This document shows, piece after piece, positions 33,681 through 43,923 of a stretch of DNA of 64,000 nucleotides. Origin of the DNA: Spirochaetota bacterium (GTDB lineage: Bacteria; Spirochaetota; UBA4802; UBA5550); NCBI GenBank assembly GCA_017999915.1, contig JAGNKX010000013.1, positions 102,143 to 166,142 on the forward strand, read 5' to 3'. The translations under genes and the position numbers were made by a program. How positions within the stretch are numbered: the stretch's first letter is position 1; each line of letters starts with the position of its first letter. Under the pieces are notes generated by a model. The model worked only from the letters and a program-made list of their open reading frames with translations. It did not search any database and was not told the origin of the DNA.

Positions 33681-35243
33681 CTATGCCTTCCGAACCTTGT
33701 CGATGACGATACCCTTGTCCGGTGCGGTGGGGCACTTGAGCTCGCAGATGGCGCAGCCGATGCAGAGATCCGCAACCACGTAGGGCAGCTTGACCGTTTT
33801 TCCCTTCACGATCCCGTCCCTTACCCGTATGGCCTTGTCCGGTATCGGGCAATGCTCCTCGCAGACGATGCAGTTCTCTCCCTTCGCGTAAGGAATGCAT
33901 AGGGCGGGATCGAACCGGGCGATGCCGATTTTTTCTTTTTGCTTTCTCGGCAGGGTGAGCTCCCTGATGGCGTCGGTGGGGCAGACCCGGCCGCACAGGT
34001 TGCACCGGTATTCGCAGTATCCGCGCCGGGTGTCCAGGACCGGCGTCCAGGCCATGGCGGGGCCCTCCGCGATTCGAAGGGGCTGGAGCACGTTGGTGGG
34101 GCACACCTTCATGCAGTTGCCGCAGCGGATGCAGCGCTGGATGAACTCATCTTCCGGAAGGGCGCCGGGCGGCCGGATGCGCGATATCGTGCCGGGCCGG
34201 GGCGGCTTTTTCGCGGCCTTCGACTTTTCCGCGCCGAAGGCCGCCAGCGGCGATGAAGCGGCCAGGGCACACCCGGCCATGGCGATGAAACTGCCGCGGG
34301 TCATGATCGCCCCCCCTGCCTTGCTCGCCCTTGTCACGGGCCTCTGTCTCCTGAACGTGAAGGTCGCCTTTTCGGTCGGGCAGCGGGCGACGCAGTCGAG
34401 GCAGAGAACGCATTCTTCCTTTATATAGGAATTGTCCTTCCTGATGGCGTTCATCCGGCATAGATTTCCGCAGACCCCGCAGTTCTTTACACAGGGCGTA
34501 GCGTCGCGCCGCAATAACGATCCGAGAGAAGGGAGGGCGAGGGTGGCGCCCAGGGGACAGAGGTAACGGCACCAGAAGCGGCGCTTCACAAGGGAAAGCG
34601 CCAGGATCAGGAGGAAGATAACGAGGATGGAGCCCGCGTGGTTGAAGATCGGCGTCGACAGGCTCAGGAACCCCTCCCTGAGATAATCGTATATTGATTC
34701 AAGCCAGCCGGGGTATCCGGTAGCGCCAAGGAGCGACGTGAAGGCCCTGTCGATGGAGCCGCTGATGAGAGGGTGAAGGGTGAAAGAAAAGGAGCGGGCG
34801 AAGACCGTTATGGGATCGAGAAACCAGGCCAGCTGGAGGCCCCCAATGGCGGCGATGATTGTCGCGCCGAGGAGCAGGTATTTGCCGTAACGCAGGGGCA
34901 TCGGCTCCGCCTCTTTCTCTTTCAGGCGAAAAAGTCTCAGGATGAGCATCCTGAAATATGAAAGAAGATCGAGGAGCGCACCCAGGGGACATATCCATCC
35001 GCAGAAGCCCCGGCCCAGGACAAGGGTGATGATGAGGAGTATAGAGGCATAGGCCAGTCCCGGCAGGAGGACCCGTTCAGCTATGGAGGTGATGATCATG
35101 GCGTAGGGGTCTATCAGGAAATAGAATTCCGGATTTACGTACCCTGACAGGGGATACCGGGTGTTCCACAGGATATAGGCAAGGACAAGGACCGACAGCG
35201 TCTGGGCAAGGCGGCGGAACAGGATCAGTCTCGCGGACGTCAT
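33681..35243 (-). CDS. NapH/NapG-like polyferredoxin fusion
   Basis: 520 residues. The N-terminal part is a NapH-type membrane protein with several helices, GRGFCGWICPLGALLDLLS and FWCRYLCPLGATLALPS, then two 4Fe-4S clusters (CGVCGNLCRMN; CVLCLDCVARCP). An internal signal-like helix follows (MTRGSFIAMAGCALAASSPL), then a NapG-type domain with about four more clusters (CIRCGNCMKVCP, CNLCGRVCP, CIVCEEHCP, CIGCAICELKCP). It is a single uninterrupted frame, so a natural fusion. ATG 35243 follows the DUF362 stop by 4 nt. Likely passes electrons through the membrane. Confidence 0.85.
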   Translation of the reverse strand: MTSARLILFRRLAQTLSVLVLAYILWNTRYPLSGYVNPEFYFLIDPYAMIITSIAERVLLPGLAYASILLIITLVLGRGFCGWICPLGALLDLLSYFRMLILRLFRLKEKEAEPMPLRYGKYLLLGATIIAAIGGLQLAWFLDPITVFARSFSFTLHPLISGSIDRAFTSLLGATGYPGWLESIYDYLREGFLSLSTPIFNHAGSILVIFLLILALSLVKRRFWCRYLCPLGATLALPSLGSLLRRDATPCVKNCGVCGNLCRMNAIRKDNSYIKEECVLCLDCVARCPTEKATFTFRRQRPVTRASKAGGAIMTRGSFIAMAGCALAASSPLAAFGAEKSKAAKKPPRPGTISRIRPPGALPEDEFIQRCIRCGNCMKVCPTNVLQPLRIAEGPAMAWTPVLDTRRGYCEYRCNLCGRVCPTDAIRELTLPRKQKEKIGIARFDPALCIPYAKGENCIVCEEHCPIPDKAIRVRDGIVKGKTVKLPYVVADLCIGCAICELKCPTAPDKGIVIDKVRKA

Positions 35244-35247
35244 TGCC

Positions 35248-36240
35248 TTACACCGTAAGTTTTTTGATGGCGGCTTTCGCGATATCCAGTGTTCCGAGCT
35301 TTTTTTCCTCGCCGATCTTAATGTAGCCGATGTCCTGCGGGTCGATATCAAAAAGCGTCGCCGCGTAGGCGTCGGCCAGGACAGGGTCCGTGCCGGCGAT
35401 GACCGTTTTTGCCAGCTTCACGTCCTTCAGGTTGCCGCCGGAGGGCCCGTTCCGCAGAAGGATCCGGTAGGCGTCGATGACGGTCAGGTCGGGATTGATG
35501 AAGCCGGTGAGGTCGGCGAGCTTCTCGTCGATGTTACGGTGTATCTCCCCGCGGTTGCCGCCGCAGACTCCCATCAGGTTCTTCATGGAAAGGGTGAGCC
35601 GCGCCAGGCCGTGGTGCTTGGCTATGGGCACGTTGATGAAGCAGTCGCATTCCACCGCGTCGCGGTATATGGGCCATGACTTCATGGGGCTCCCTTCGGG
35701 GAAGCTCCCCGCCATGAACTTGTTCTTGTTGATGTGGGATATGTGGCCGCCCGCCTTCTTGACCGCCTCGGCGATGCCGCTGTTGGCGTAGCACATGACC
35801 GCTGCGTTGCAGGTGTTGTCGAAGACCTTCACCTTTTTGGCCCCGGCCGCATAGCAGAGCCTGATGAGCGCCGCCAGCAGCTCAGGGTTCGTGTTGGCGG
35901 CGTATTTCGGCTCCCGGTCCCAGCCGATGTTCGGCTTGACCACGACGATGTCGCCGGAGTGTACGAACCTGTCGATGCCTCCCAGGGTTTCTACCGCTTT
36001 TCTGACCATGGCCGCGGGGCTATCGCCACTGACAACGGCCAGGTCATACAGGGTTTTGACCTGGCGCCTGGGTCGGGGCTTTAACTTCTCCGCGGCAAGG
36101 GCCCTGTAAGGAAGAACGATCCCGCTGATGAGCGGGATCGAGCCGATGAACGCGGCAATGGCACGGAGAAAATCTTTTCTCGAAGAGCGGGATTGAACGC
36201 CGGCGCCGTGTTTTGACAGCGCAGAAAAATATTCTTTCAT
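35248..36240 (-). CDS. DUF362 protein with Tat-like signal
   Basis: 330 residues. A twin-basic motif and hydrophobic helix (SSRKDFLRAIAAFIGSIPLI, about residues 20-39) suggest export, possibly by Tat. The DUF362 body includes VVVKPNIGWDREPKYAANTN and AKKVKVFDNTC. Cysteines are few, so it does not itself look like a ferredoxin. Start at ATG 36240 has GGAGGCGGT upstream. It is the first gene of a two-gene operon with the polyferredoxin, so it is probably the exported partner of an electron-transfer pair. Substrate unknown. Confidence 0.8.
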   Translation of the reverse strand: MKEYFSALSKHGAGVQSRSSRKDFLRAIAAFIGSIPLISGIVLPYRALAAEKLKPRPRRQVKTLYDLAVVSGDSPAAMVRKAVETLGGIDRFVHSGDIVVVKPNIGWDREPKYAANTNPELLAALIRLCYAAGAKKVKVFDNTCNAAVMCYANSGIAEAVKKAGGHISHINKNKFMAGSFPEGSPMKSWPIYRDAVECDCFINVPIAKHHGLARLTLSMKNLMGVCGGNRGEIHRNIDEKLADLTGFINPDLTVIDAYRILLRNGPSGGNLKDVKLAKTVIAGTDPVLADAYAATLFDIDPQDIGYIKIGEEKKLGTLDIAKAAIKKLTV

Positions 36241-36319
36241 GGTACCGCCTCCACTGAATACGTTTTGCGCGGCCGGCATCCTTGCCGGGCCGGCCGATGA
36301 CCGGTTATGAACGCAATCG

Positions 36320-36991
36320 CTATTTTACCTCAAGGAGCTCCACTTCGAATATCAGCACGGAATTTCCAGGGATCGACTGGTTGTCCCGCTCGCCGTAGGC
36401 CAGGTTGCTCGGGATCGTCAGCTCGTACTTGGAGCCGACCTTCATGAGCTGAAGCCCTTCCGTCCAGCCGGGGATCACCTGGTTCAGCTGGAACTCGGCG
36501 GGCTGGTTCCTCTTGTAGGAGCTGTCGAATTCCGTGCCGTCGATGAGGGTGCCCTTGTAGTGAACCTTTACCATGCTCGTGGCGAGGGGGGCCGCGCCGG
36601 TCCCTTCCTTGATCACCTTGTACTGGATGCCGCTCTTGGTGACCTTGACGCCGGCTTTATCCTTGTTCTTTTTTAAATATTCTTCACCCTTTTTCAGATT
36701 GTCGGCGGCGCGCTCCGTCTGCTTCTTCATCATCTCTTCGGATATTTTCTGGAAGGCGGCCCGTATCTCGTCGTCGGTGAGCCTGCTCTTGGTTCCCTTG
36801 AAAACGTCCTCGACTGCCAGGTTGAAGGCCTTCATGTCGAGGTCCATGCCGCGGTTTTTCATGTCCTTGGCGAACTGCATGCCGATGCCGTAGCTCACCT
36901 TGGCGTTGTCGGAGCTGAGGTTCGCCTTGCACGATACGGCGGATAAGACGAGGAGAAAGCAGATGAGGCCGGTAACATGTTGCAATTTCAT
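36320..36991 (-). CDS. FKBP-type prolyl isomerase lipoprotein
   Basis: 223 residues. A lipoprotein signal ([20 protein letters not shown] then C) predicts a lipidated periplasmic or outer-membrane protein. The N-terminal dimerisation helices (about 30-115) and the FKBP domain (about 118-223; [20 protein letters not shown], then [39 protein letters not shown]) match the Mip/FkpA class. It folds proline-containing envelope proteins. Expressed singly; no operon partner. Confidence 0.92.
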   Translation of the reverse strand: MKLQHVTGLICFLLVLSAVSCKANLSSDNAKVSYGIGMQFAKDMKNRGMDLDMKAFNLAVEDVFKGTKSRLTDDEIRAAFQKISEEMMKKQTERAADNLKKGEEYLKKNKDKAGVKVTKSGIQYKVIKEGTGAAPLATSMVKVHYKGTLIDGTEFDSSYKRNQPAEFQLNQVIPGWTEGLQLMKVGSKYELTIPSNLAYGERDNQSIPGNSVLIFEVELLEVK

Positions 36992-37202
36992 TTGAGTTGT
37001 CCTTGGTGTGTTAAATTAATTATGTGTTTTCCTGTATATTTATCAAAAATTCAACGATTATTTGCGGTTGCCCCGTCGCCTTCGGCGGAGGCAGGCATTG
37101 CTAATAATTGGATTTTTAATCAACAGTTGTATTACAGGTTCATGAAAAAGATATTTGTGTCAATTGATTTTTTGCTATCAGCTCCTGGAGGGGGGGTGGG
37201 CC

Positions 37203-37275
37203 TATGAAGGCGGGGTTTTGCGCGTATGAAGGGGGGGGGCGCGTATGAAGGCGGGGTCACATGATCCCGCCTTCA
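37203..37275. repeat. tandem copies of the TGAAGGCGGGGT palindrome half
   Basis: Three copies of TATGAAGGSGGGG-like sequence (from 37203, 37225 and 37244). The last completes a hairpin: TGAAGGCGGGGTC (37246-37258) with GATCCCGCCTTCA (37263-37275), one G-T pair. This is the same family as 8862 and 19372. It lies in the 361-nt gap 36992-37352; the rest of that gap is AT-rich, with no gene I can support. Confidence 0.7.
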
Positions 37276-37322
37276 GATGTATAAATAATTACGCAATCAA
37301 TCGGGCCCCAATTTCCATTTGA

Positions 37323-38480
<1,158 letters not shown>

Positions 38481-38549
38481 TTATCAGTGAACAGTTGCGA
38501 ATAAACGTGCAAAAATCTACTTGACCGTTTTTAATTAAAATAAATAATC

Positions 38550-38578
38550 TTGACATAAAAATTAGAGGCATTTATATT
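38550..38578 (+). promoter_or_regulatory. sigma-70-type promoter
   Basis: TTGACA (38550-38555), 17 nt, TATATT (38573-38578), upstream of the STAS gene at 38631. This is one of the best sigma-70 matches in the window. The leader is about 45 nt and contains GGGGG near 38620. Confidence 0.75.
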
Positions 38579-38630
38579 GTTGCAGGCATATTTTTTTATT
38601 ATAAAGGCATAATGAGGGGGCTGGGGGATA

Positions 38631-38969
38631 ATGGATATTTCAACCAGATCAAAAGGAGAAGTCGTCGTGCTCGATATAGCCGGCGAAATTGATCTTTACA
38701 ACGCGCCTGAAATCAAAGATATCATAAATAAACTCATCGAAGAAAGAAAATATAACGTCATCATCAACCTGGAGAAGGTTTCCTACATAGATTCATCCGG
38801 TATCGGCGCTCTCATTTCCAGCCTTTCAAATCTCAAAAAATACCAGGGCGGCTTGAAAATAATCAACGTCTTCGCGTCGGTACGGAAGGTCTTCGAGCTG
38901 ACAAAGCTGACGTCTTTTTTTGAGATATTTGATTCTGAAGACGATGCGGTCAATTCCTTCGCCGGATGA
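38631..38969 (+). CDS. STAS-domain anti-sigma factor antagonist
   Basis: 112 residues, one STAS domain with the phospho-serine motif YIDSSGIGALISSLSNL (about 46-62) and DIAGEIDLYNAPEIK near the start, closer to the SpoIIAA/RsbV consensus than the protein at 4466. It has its own strong promoter. The next gene begins 73 nt downstream, and a sigma factor follows at 40442, so a link to sigma control in this cluster is plausible. No kinase is seen nearby. Confidence 0.88.
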   Translation: MDISTRSKGEVVVLDIAGEIDLYNAPEIKDIINKLIEERKYNVIINLEKVSYIDSSGIGALISSLSNLKKYQGGLKIINVFASVRKVFELTKLTSFFEIFDSEDDAVNSFAG

Positions 38970-39042
38970 CAGGATTGTCGACGGGAATAACGGCATAACA
39001 TCATTTTTCGATAATATTTATAATTTACTCGACGAGGTCACT

Positions 39043-40236
39043 ATGAAGCAGTTACGTAATGTTACGATCATTGCCATCGCCGCGTTGTCCATGACAATGT
39101 GTATCGCGTGCCGCGCCAATATACCGATCAGGGAAATGTCCTACGCGAAAAAAGATATCAACACGGCGCAGAAAGTGAGGGCCGACAAGTACGCCCCGGA
39201 GGAGATGGACGCGGCCAAGAAGAAGATGTATGACAGCCAGGACATGGCGGTCAAGGAAGACGTCAAGGAGGCCAAGAAGTCGGCCGAGGAAGCGTCCAAT
39301 CTGGCGCAGGCCGCCTATAACAAGGCGCTGCCGCTCCTGGCAAAGGACACCATCGCCATAGCGGAGAAAAGCCTGGGCGAGGCAGGCGAGGCCTACGCCG
39401 AGCGTCTCGCGGCGGACGAATACCACGACGCCGAGGAGGCCCTCAAGCAGGCCAACGAGCAGTTCCAGAACAGGCAGTATGCGCAGGCCTATGACTCGGC
39501 GGTGAAGGCCGATGAGAAAGCGAAGAACGCCCGCAATACGGCCCTGGGCAAAAAAGAGGTCCTTCGCGACTCCATCGTGGAAGTGAAGCACACCCTTGAG
39601 GAGGCCGAGAAATACGGCGCGAAGAAATACGCGGCGGACAAGTTCAACCTGGCCAACGAGAATGTCGATGTGGCCGAAAAGGCCTACGACGCGCAGGAGC
39701 TGAAAAAAGGCTTTTCCGCCGTTGAAGTGGCGAAGCTGAACGCAGACGAAGCCCTGCTGATCGCCCTGAAAAACACCGCCGCGGAAAAGCTCTCCGCCGC
39801 GGAGAAGCTGGTGGGGCAGGCGGAGAAATCAAAATTCGCCGCCCAGAAAAAAGCTGAAATGAGCGCCGCCAGGGAGTCCCTGGATAACGCCAAATCGAAG
39901 CTGGCCGATACCAAGTACAAGGACTCGATCGCCGCGTCCGAAGAGGCGATGCGGCTGGCCATGCTGGTCATGTCCAAAAAGACCGAGGGATCCGAGATCG
40001 CCGAGGGAGCCGATGTGGGCCGGCAGCAACAGCAGCAGTTCGATGAAAAGGACTACTGGGAGTACAAGGTTGTCTGGCGCAAGAACTACAAGGATTGCCT
40101 CTGGTACGTGGCCCGGAAGTTCTACAAGAACCCCAGGAAATGGAAAGTAATTTACGAGTATAACAAGGATCAGATAAACAACCCGAACCTGATATATCCA
40201 GGCTGGATACTGAAGGTGCCGAAGCCGAAAAAATAA
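39043..40236 (+). CDS. Alanine-rich coiled-coil lipoprotein with LysM end
   Basis: 397 residues. A hydrophobic N-terminus (about 5-24) ends in a weak lipobox (MCIAC). The body is long alanine/lysine/glutamate helices with repeated AEKS/AEEA-like patterns (about 40-320), resembling Treponema-type periplasmic coiled-coil proteins. The last 60 residues are a LysM-like peptidoglycan-binding domain (WYVARKFYKNPRKWKVIYEY, then NLIYPGWILKVP). Start at ATG 39043 has GAGG upstream; frames further upstream overlap the STAS gene. Probably spans outer or inner membrane to wall. Confidence 0.75.
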   Translation: MKQLRNVTIIAIAALSMTMCIACRANIPIREMSYAKKDINTAQKVRADKYAPEEMDAAKKKMYDSQDMAVKEDVKEAKKSAEEASNLAQAAYNKALPLLAKDTIAIAEKSLGEAGEAYAERLAADEYHDAEEALKQANEQFQNRQYAQAYDSAVKADEKAKNARNTALGKKEVLRDSIVEVKHTLEEAEKYGAKKYAADKFNLANENVDVAEKAYDAQELKKGFSAVEVAKLNADEALLIALKNTAAEKLSAAEKLVGQAEKSKFAAQKKAEMSAARESLDNAKSKLADTKYKDSIAASEEAMRLAMLVMSKKTEGSEIAEGADVGRQQQQQFDEKDYWEYKVVWRKNYKDCLWYVARKFYKNPRKWKVIYEYNKDQINNPNLIYPGWILKVPKPKK

Positions 40237-40242
40237 CAGATC

Positions 40243-40325
40243 GCGCCGAAACGGCGCTTTCCATAATAGGGTAATTGCACAGGCTGTTTTTCCGGCGGCT
40301 TCGGCTGCGGGGCGAGACAGCCTGT
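40243..40325 (+). other. hairpins between the LysM gene and the sigma factor gene
   Basis: GCGCCG-AAA-CGGCGC (40243-40257) follows the LysM gene, with only TTT after it. A second stem, ACAGGCTGT/ACAGCCTGT (40279-40287 with 40317-40325), encloses a GCGGC-TTCG-GCTGC hairpin. The remainder to 40441 has no gene. It may be a weak terminator plus structured leader of the sigma gene. Confidence 0.45.
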
Positions 40326-40441
40326 CATTCATCGTCAGCCGTTCCGCCTGAGCGGCGAAGAGATGCACGCTGCGGTTGAAACACCTGCTGTAACTGCCTG
40401 TGGTTGAACAAGGCTTGATTGTATTATTTGAACACGGAAAT

Positions 40442-41461
40442 ATGAAAAAGCAAACTAAAAAAGGACACGAAGCCGACAAGAAGCAGGATGAGCTGTCTCA
40501 TGAGGTGCAGAATGCGGACGCCGTGGACGCCATCGAGGAAAATGCCGATCTCGATCTTACCGATGAGATCGACCTCGATATCGACATACGCAAGGTGACG
40601 ACCAGCGTCAAGAAAAAGGACAGCGCCGGCTATTCGGATTCCTCGATTTCGTGGTACCTCGATCAGATCAACAAGATACCGCTCCTCTCCCGCGAGGATG
40701 AGGACCGCCTCGCCCGCGCGGCCCGCGACGGCGACGAGAACGCGAAGAACCGCCTCATCAAGGCGAACCTCCGCTTCGTCGTGTCCATCGCCAAGAAATA
40801 CCAGACCAGCGGCATATCTCTCCTCGACCTTATCAATGAAGGGAACATGGGGCTCATCAAGGCAGCCGAGAAATTCGACCCGGACCGGGGCTTCCATTTC
40901 ATTTCCTACGCGGTGTGGTGGATCCGGCAGGCCATCATCCTGGCCATATCCCAGAAGGCTTCACTGATCAGGCTTCCCCTGAACCGCACCGCCGATATCC
41001 AGAAGATCGAAAAGGTCCATAAGAAGCTCGAGAGCAAGCTCGGCAGGGAGCCGAGCCCCGGGGAGATCGCCGAGGACCTCGACATGGACGACGACGAGAT
41101 CAATCACCTGCGCAACATCACGCAGGATTACATATCCCTCGATTCGTCCTACGGCGATTCCGAGGACACCACCATCCTCAGCATGATCGTGGACCAGCGG
41201 GTGGACTCGCCCGACAAGAAGGTGCTGGACGAGTCCCTCTCGTCGGCCCTGGATGACGTCCTCAGGACCCTCACCGAATCTGAGCGGCAGATCATCAAGA
41301 TGCGCTTCGGCCTTGACGGGTACGAGCCGATGTCGCTCCAGCAGATCGGCGACGAGTTCAAGCTCTCCAAGGAGCGCATCAGGCAGATCGAAAAAAAGGC
41401 GATACGCCGCCTCCGCCATCCGTCCCGCAGCCAGCGGCTGAAAAGCTTCCTCCAGGATTGA
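40442..41461 (+). CDS. RpoD/RpoS-type sigma-70 factor (group 2)
   Basis: 339 residues. After an acidic N-terminus without region 1.1 come region 1.2 (SSISWYLDQINKIPLLSRED), region 2 (RLIKANLRFVVSIAKKYQ; LLDLINEGNMGLIKAAEKFD; FHFISYAVWWIRQAI), region 3 (LGREPSPGEIAEDLDMD) and region 4 (MSLQQIGDEFKLSKERIRQI). The short N-terminus and FHFISYA, where primary sigmas have FKFSTYA, suggest a group 2 factor rather than the housekeeping RpoD. Start ATG 40442 has only a weak site. The propeller gene follows after 3 nt. Confidence 0.88.
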   Translation: MKKQTKKGHEADKKQDELSHEVQNADAVDAIEENADLDLTDEIDLDIDIRKVTTSVKKKDSAGYSDSSISWYLDQINKIPLLSREDEDRLARAARDGDENAKNRLIKANLRFVVSIAKKYQTSGISLLDLINEGNMGLIKAAEKFDPDRGFHFISYAVWWIRQAIILAISQKASLIRLPLNRTADIQKIEKVHKKLESKLGREPSPGEIAEDLDMDDDEINHLRNITQDYISLDSSYGDSEDTTILSMIVDQRVDSPDKKVLDESLSSALDDVLRTLTESERQIIKMRFGLDGYEPMSLQQIGDEFKLSKERIRQIEKKAIRRLRHPSRSQRLKSFLQD

Positions 41462-41464
41462 GTT

Positions 41465-42535
41465 ATGTGGTACTTTTTACCAGGATTGATCGCCGGCGCC
41501 CTCGGGGCGCTCTTTCTCTTTTCCCCGGCCCCGGCCGTCGAGATCGGCCCCGCCTGGTGGGGAGCCGTCAAGAACCTCGGCGCCGTGGAGAAATCGCCGT
41601 TGAAAGGCTCGAAGCCCCTTTTCTTCGTCAAGGCCAATGAACAGGATTATTTCCTTCTCAAGAGTAACGGCGAGGTTTCCGTTTCCGGCTCCGTGACCGA
41701 CGGCCTCAGCGCCTTCAGCGGCGACGGCCGTTTCTATGTCAAGTACCAGAAGGTCGGCCACGCCATCGAGTTCTTCAACGCGAAGGGCGACCGGTTCTGG
41801 AAGCTCGATTCGATGGAATATCCATACCTGTCCCATGGCGGCAAGGTCATCATCCTGATGAACGGCGACCAGTCGGGCATCAGGATGGTGGATTACAACG
41901 GCAATCTCGCGGGCATCCGCATATCCGGCAGGACCTGCACTGCCGTCGCCTTCTCTGACCGCGGCGATTACGGCGCTGTCGGATTTCTCGACGGGTCCTA
42001 TTACTTCGTGGATCAGAAGGGGAAGGTGATCCATTACGGCATGACGCCGAAGATGACGGTGGTGAAGGGCCTCGCGGTCGCCGCAGGGGGCTCCTACGGC
42101 GCCGTCCATTACGGTGACAGCGGGAAGGATTTCCTGCGCGTCGTCGAGATCGAATCGGGCCATAACGGCGAGACGGAGCTGGCCCATGCCCACGCGGTGA
42201 GGACGTCTCTCCATGTGAGGGGCGACGGCTCCTGCGCGGTCATCGACGTCGACAGGATTCTGCGCGTCTCGCCGTCGGGAAGCGTAAAGATGAACATAGC
42301 CGTCCCGCCCAAGCGGCCCGGCCATTCATCGGTCAGCTTCGACAACGGCCTGTACGCGGCGTCCTACACGATGCAGAGCGGCGCCTCGAAAATCCTCCTG
42401 TTCCGCGAGGACGGCACCGTGCTGTTTTCGCGGGAATATCCGGCCGAGGCGTTTCTGGACGCCGCCGTGAGGGACAACCTGCTTTTCCTGCGCGGGTCCG
42501 ATAACGTGTTCTGCTACGGCCTTCGCGGCCTGTAG
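41465..42535 (+). CDS. Membrane-anchored beta-propeller protein
   Basis: 356 residues. An N-terminal helix (3-20) is a signal or anchor. The rest is beta-strand-rich with repeated units of about 40-45 residues containing GDG/DRG turns (SGDGRFYVKYQKVG, FSDRGDYGAVGFLDGSYYFV, RGDGSCAVIDVDRILRVSPS), typical of a WD40/NHL-like propeller. It begins 3 nt after the sigma factor stop, so it is almost certainly co-translated; a signalling link is inferred. No catalytic motif visible. Confidence 0.7.
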   Translation: MWYFLPGLIAGALGALFLFSPAPAVEIGPAWWGAVKNLGAVEKSPLKGSKPLFFVKANEQDYFLLKSNGEVSVSGSVTDGLSAFSGDGRFYVKYQKVGHAIEFFNAKGDRFWKLDSMEYPYLSHGGKVIILMNGDQSGIRMVDYNGNLAGIRISGRTCTAVAFSDRGDYGAVGFLDGSYYFVDQKGKVIHYGMTPKMTVVKGLAVAAGGSYGAVHYGDSGKDFLRVVEIESGHNGETELAHAHAVRTSLHVRGDGSCAVIDVDRILRVSPSGSVKMNIAVPPKRPGHSSVSFDNGLYAASYTMQSGASKILLFREDGTVLFSREYPAEAFLDAAVRDNLLFLRGSDNVFCYGLRGL

Positions 42536-42558
42536 CGCGCCCCCCGGAGCGGCCCGGG

Positions 42559-42903
42559 CTACAGGAAGATCATCATCACGATAAATCCAGCCAGGGAAAT
42601 GAAAGCCGATATGACAAGGGAAAGGCGGAATTTGTCCGACTTTCTCTTGTTCCTCATCGAGTTCATTATCATGCCCCAGACGCAGAGCAGGAAGTTCAGG
42701 AACAGCAGCGCCTTCGCCACGATGACCCCGGCGCTGAAGTCGATCATGGTCTTCCTTACCGTATTATAACTGCCGCCCGACGGATGTACCATCTGATAGA
42801 TGATGAAGGCAACGAAGATCACGATCCACGAGACAACGCTGGAAATGGTGATCATCCTGACCATGGTGTCGGGTCCGCGCCTGCGGTTTTTTATCTTTGC
42901 CAT
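42559..42903 (-). CDS. Small membrane protein
   Basis: 114 residues, not recognised. A basic start (MAKIKNRRRGPDTMVRM) is followed by three membrane helices (about 18-37, 55-75 and 90-112). Start at ATG 42903 has GGAGGGG 6 nt upstream; the open frame further upstream to 43014 is not needed. It converges with the propeller gene and lies 135 nt from the glycosyltransferase gene, same strand, but no operon is obvious. Confidence 0.55.
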   Translation of the reverse strand: MAKIKNRRRGPDTMVRMITISSVVSWIVIFVAFIIYQMVHPSGGSYNTVRKTMIDFSAGVIVAKALLFLNFLLCVWGMIMNSMRNKRKSDKFRLSLVISAFISLAGFIVMMIFL

Positions 42904-43038
42904 AAGCCCCTCCACAGAGTAATCCGGCCGGAACCGTATAAAGCCTCCGGCCAATGTTGATATCCGGATGAGGATATGTTCATTAATGGCATGTATATCC
43001 CTATTATACGGCATAAGGAAGAATTATCAAGTTTAATT

Positions 43039-43923
43039 TTAACTGGGCCTGTCGTTCTCTTCCAGGAGGAACAGGGCGTCGGCGGCCGAGACGGTCCCCT
43101 TGTCTATCTTTGCCGCGAGGAACCGGAGATTTTCGGCGAAGGCACTTCTCTCCCTTTTAATGGCGCCCTCCATGAGGATCCGCGTCTTCTCCAGGGCCGC
43201 GGCAGTCGCATGGCGCCGCTGCTCCTCCGTGAGGGGGCCGCCGCAGGCTAGGAGCTTCGCGATCGAGTAGACCCTGAATCGGTCCATGGCCGGGTAGCGG
43301 CCGGAGAGCTGGTCCTCGTGGCCGCCGTGGCGGACAACAAGCTTCTCGGGGATGAACCCGACCCATTCGCGGGCGGTCACCCTGAGCCAGAGGTCGTAGT
43401 CTTCGCAGGCGGGCAGGTCCTCGTCGAAGGGCCCGTACCGCTCGAAGCAGCGCCGCGACAGGACCGTGGCGGAGGGGCTGATGAGGCAGAGGCCGAGGGA
43501 ATCGGCGAAGATGTCCCCCTCGCGCTTCAGGTGCCGGAGGCGCGGGTTCACCGGGCGCCCCCAGCGGATCCATTGCTCGTCGGTCTGGTGGATCGTCACC
43601 GCGGGTTTGCTGCCGATGTAGGCCGCCTGGCGCGCAAGCTTATCCGGGAGCCACCGGTCGTCCGAATCGAGAAAGGCCAGCCAGGGGCCCGAGGACATCG
43701 CCACGCCGGCGTTGCGCGCCGCGCTCACGCCGCGGTGCTCCCGGCGCGCGTAGGCGATGCGGTCGCTGTATTCGTCGGCAATGGCGGGCGTCCCGTCCGT
43801 GGACCCGTCGTCGACGACGATGAGCTCGAAATCGGCGAAGGCCTGGCCAAGGACCGATTCAATGGCCTCGCGGACGGGCCTGAATCGGTTGTATACCGGG
43901 ATAATAACCGAAAAGAAAGGCAT
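43039..43923 (-). CDS. Family 2 glycosyltransferase
   Basis: 294 residues with the GT-A fold: FSVIIPVYNRFRPVREAIES (residues 4-23), the nucleotide-sugar site VVDDGSTDGTP, then SAARNAGVAMS and the metal motif FLDSDDRW. The acceptor-side segment ED-Y-D-L-W-LR (CEDYDLWLRV) lies near residue 192. Substrate unknown; likely a lipopolysaccharide- or surface-glycan enzyme. No membrane helices. Divergent from the outer-membrane protein gene downstream at 44132. Confidence 0.88.
   Translation of the reverse strand: MPFFSVIIPVYNRFRPVREAIESVLGQAFADFELIVVDDGSTDGTPAIADEYSDRIAYARREHRGVSAARNAGVAMSSGPWLAFLDSDDRWLPDKLARQAAYIGSKPAVTIHQTDEQWIRWGRPVNPRLRHLKREGDIFADSLGLCLISPSATVLSRRCFERYGPFDEDLPACEDYDLWLRVTAREWVGFIPEKLVVRHGGHEDQLSGRYPAMDRFRVYSIAKLLACGGPLTEEQRRHATAAALEKTRILMEGAIKRERSAFAENLRFLAAKIDKGTVSAADALFLLEENDRPS

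Noticed and set aside
32362..34104. 580-codon open frame on the minus strand
   Set aside because: Overlaps the chemoreceptor and ferredoxin genes, both with clear domains. It is an arginine/histidine-rich shadow.
36977..37207. 76-codon frame before tgt
   Set aside because: Runs through the AT-rich gap into the tandem palindrome repeats and lacks a ribosome site.
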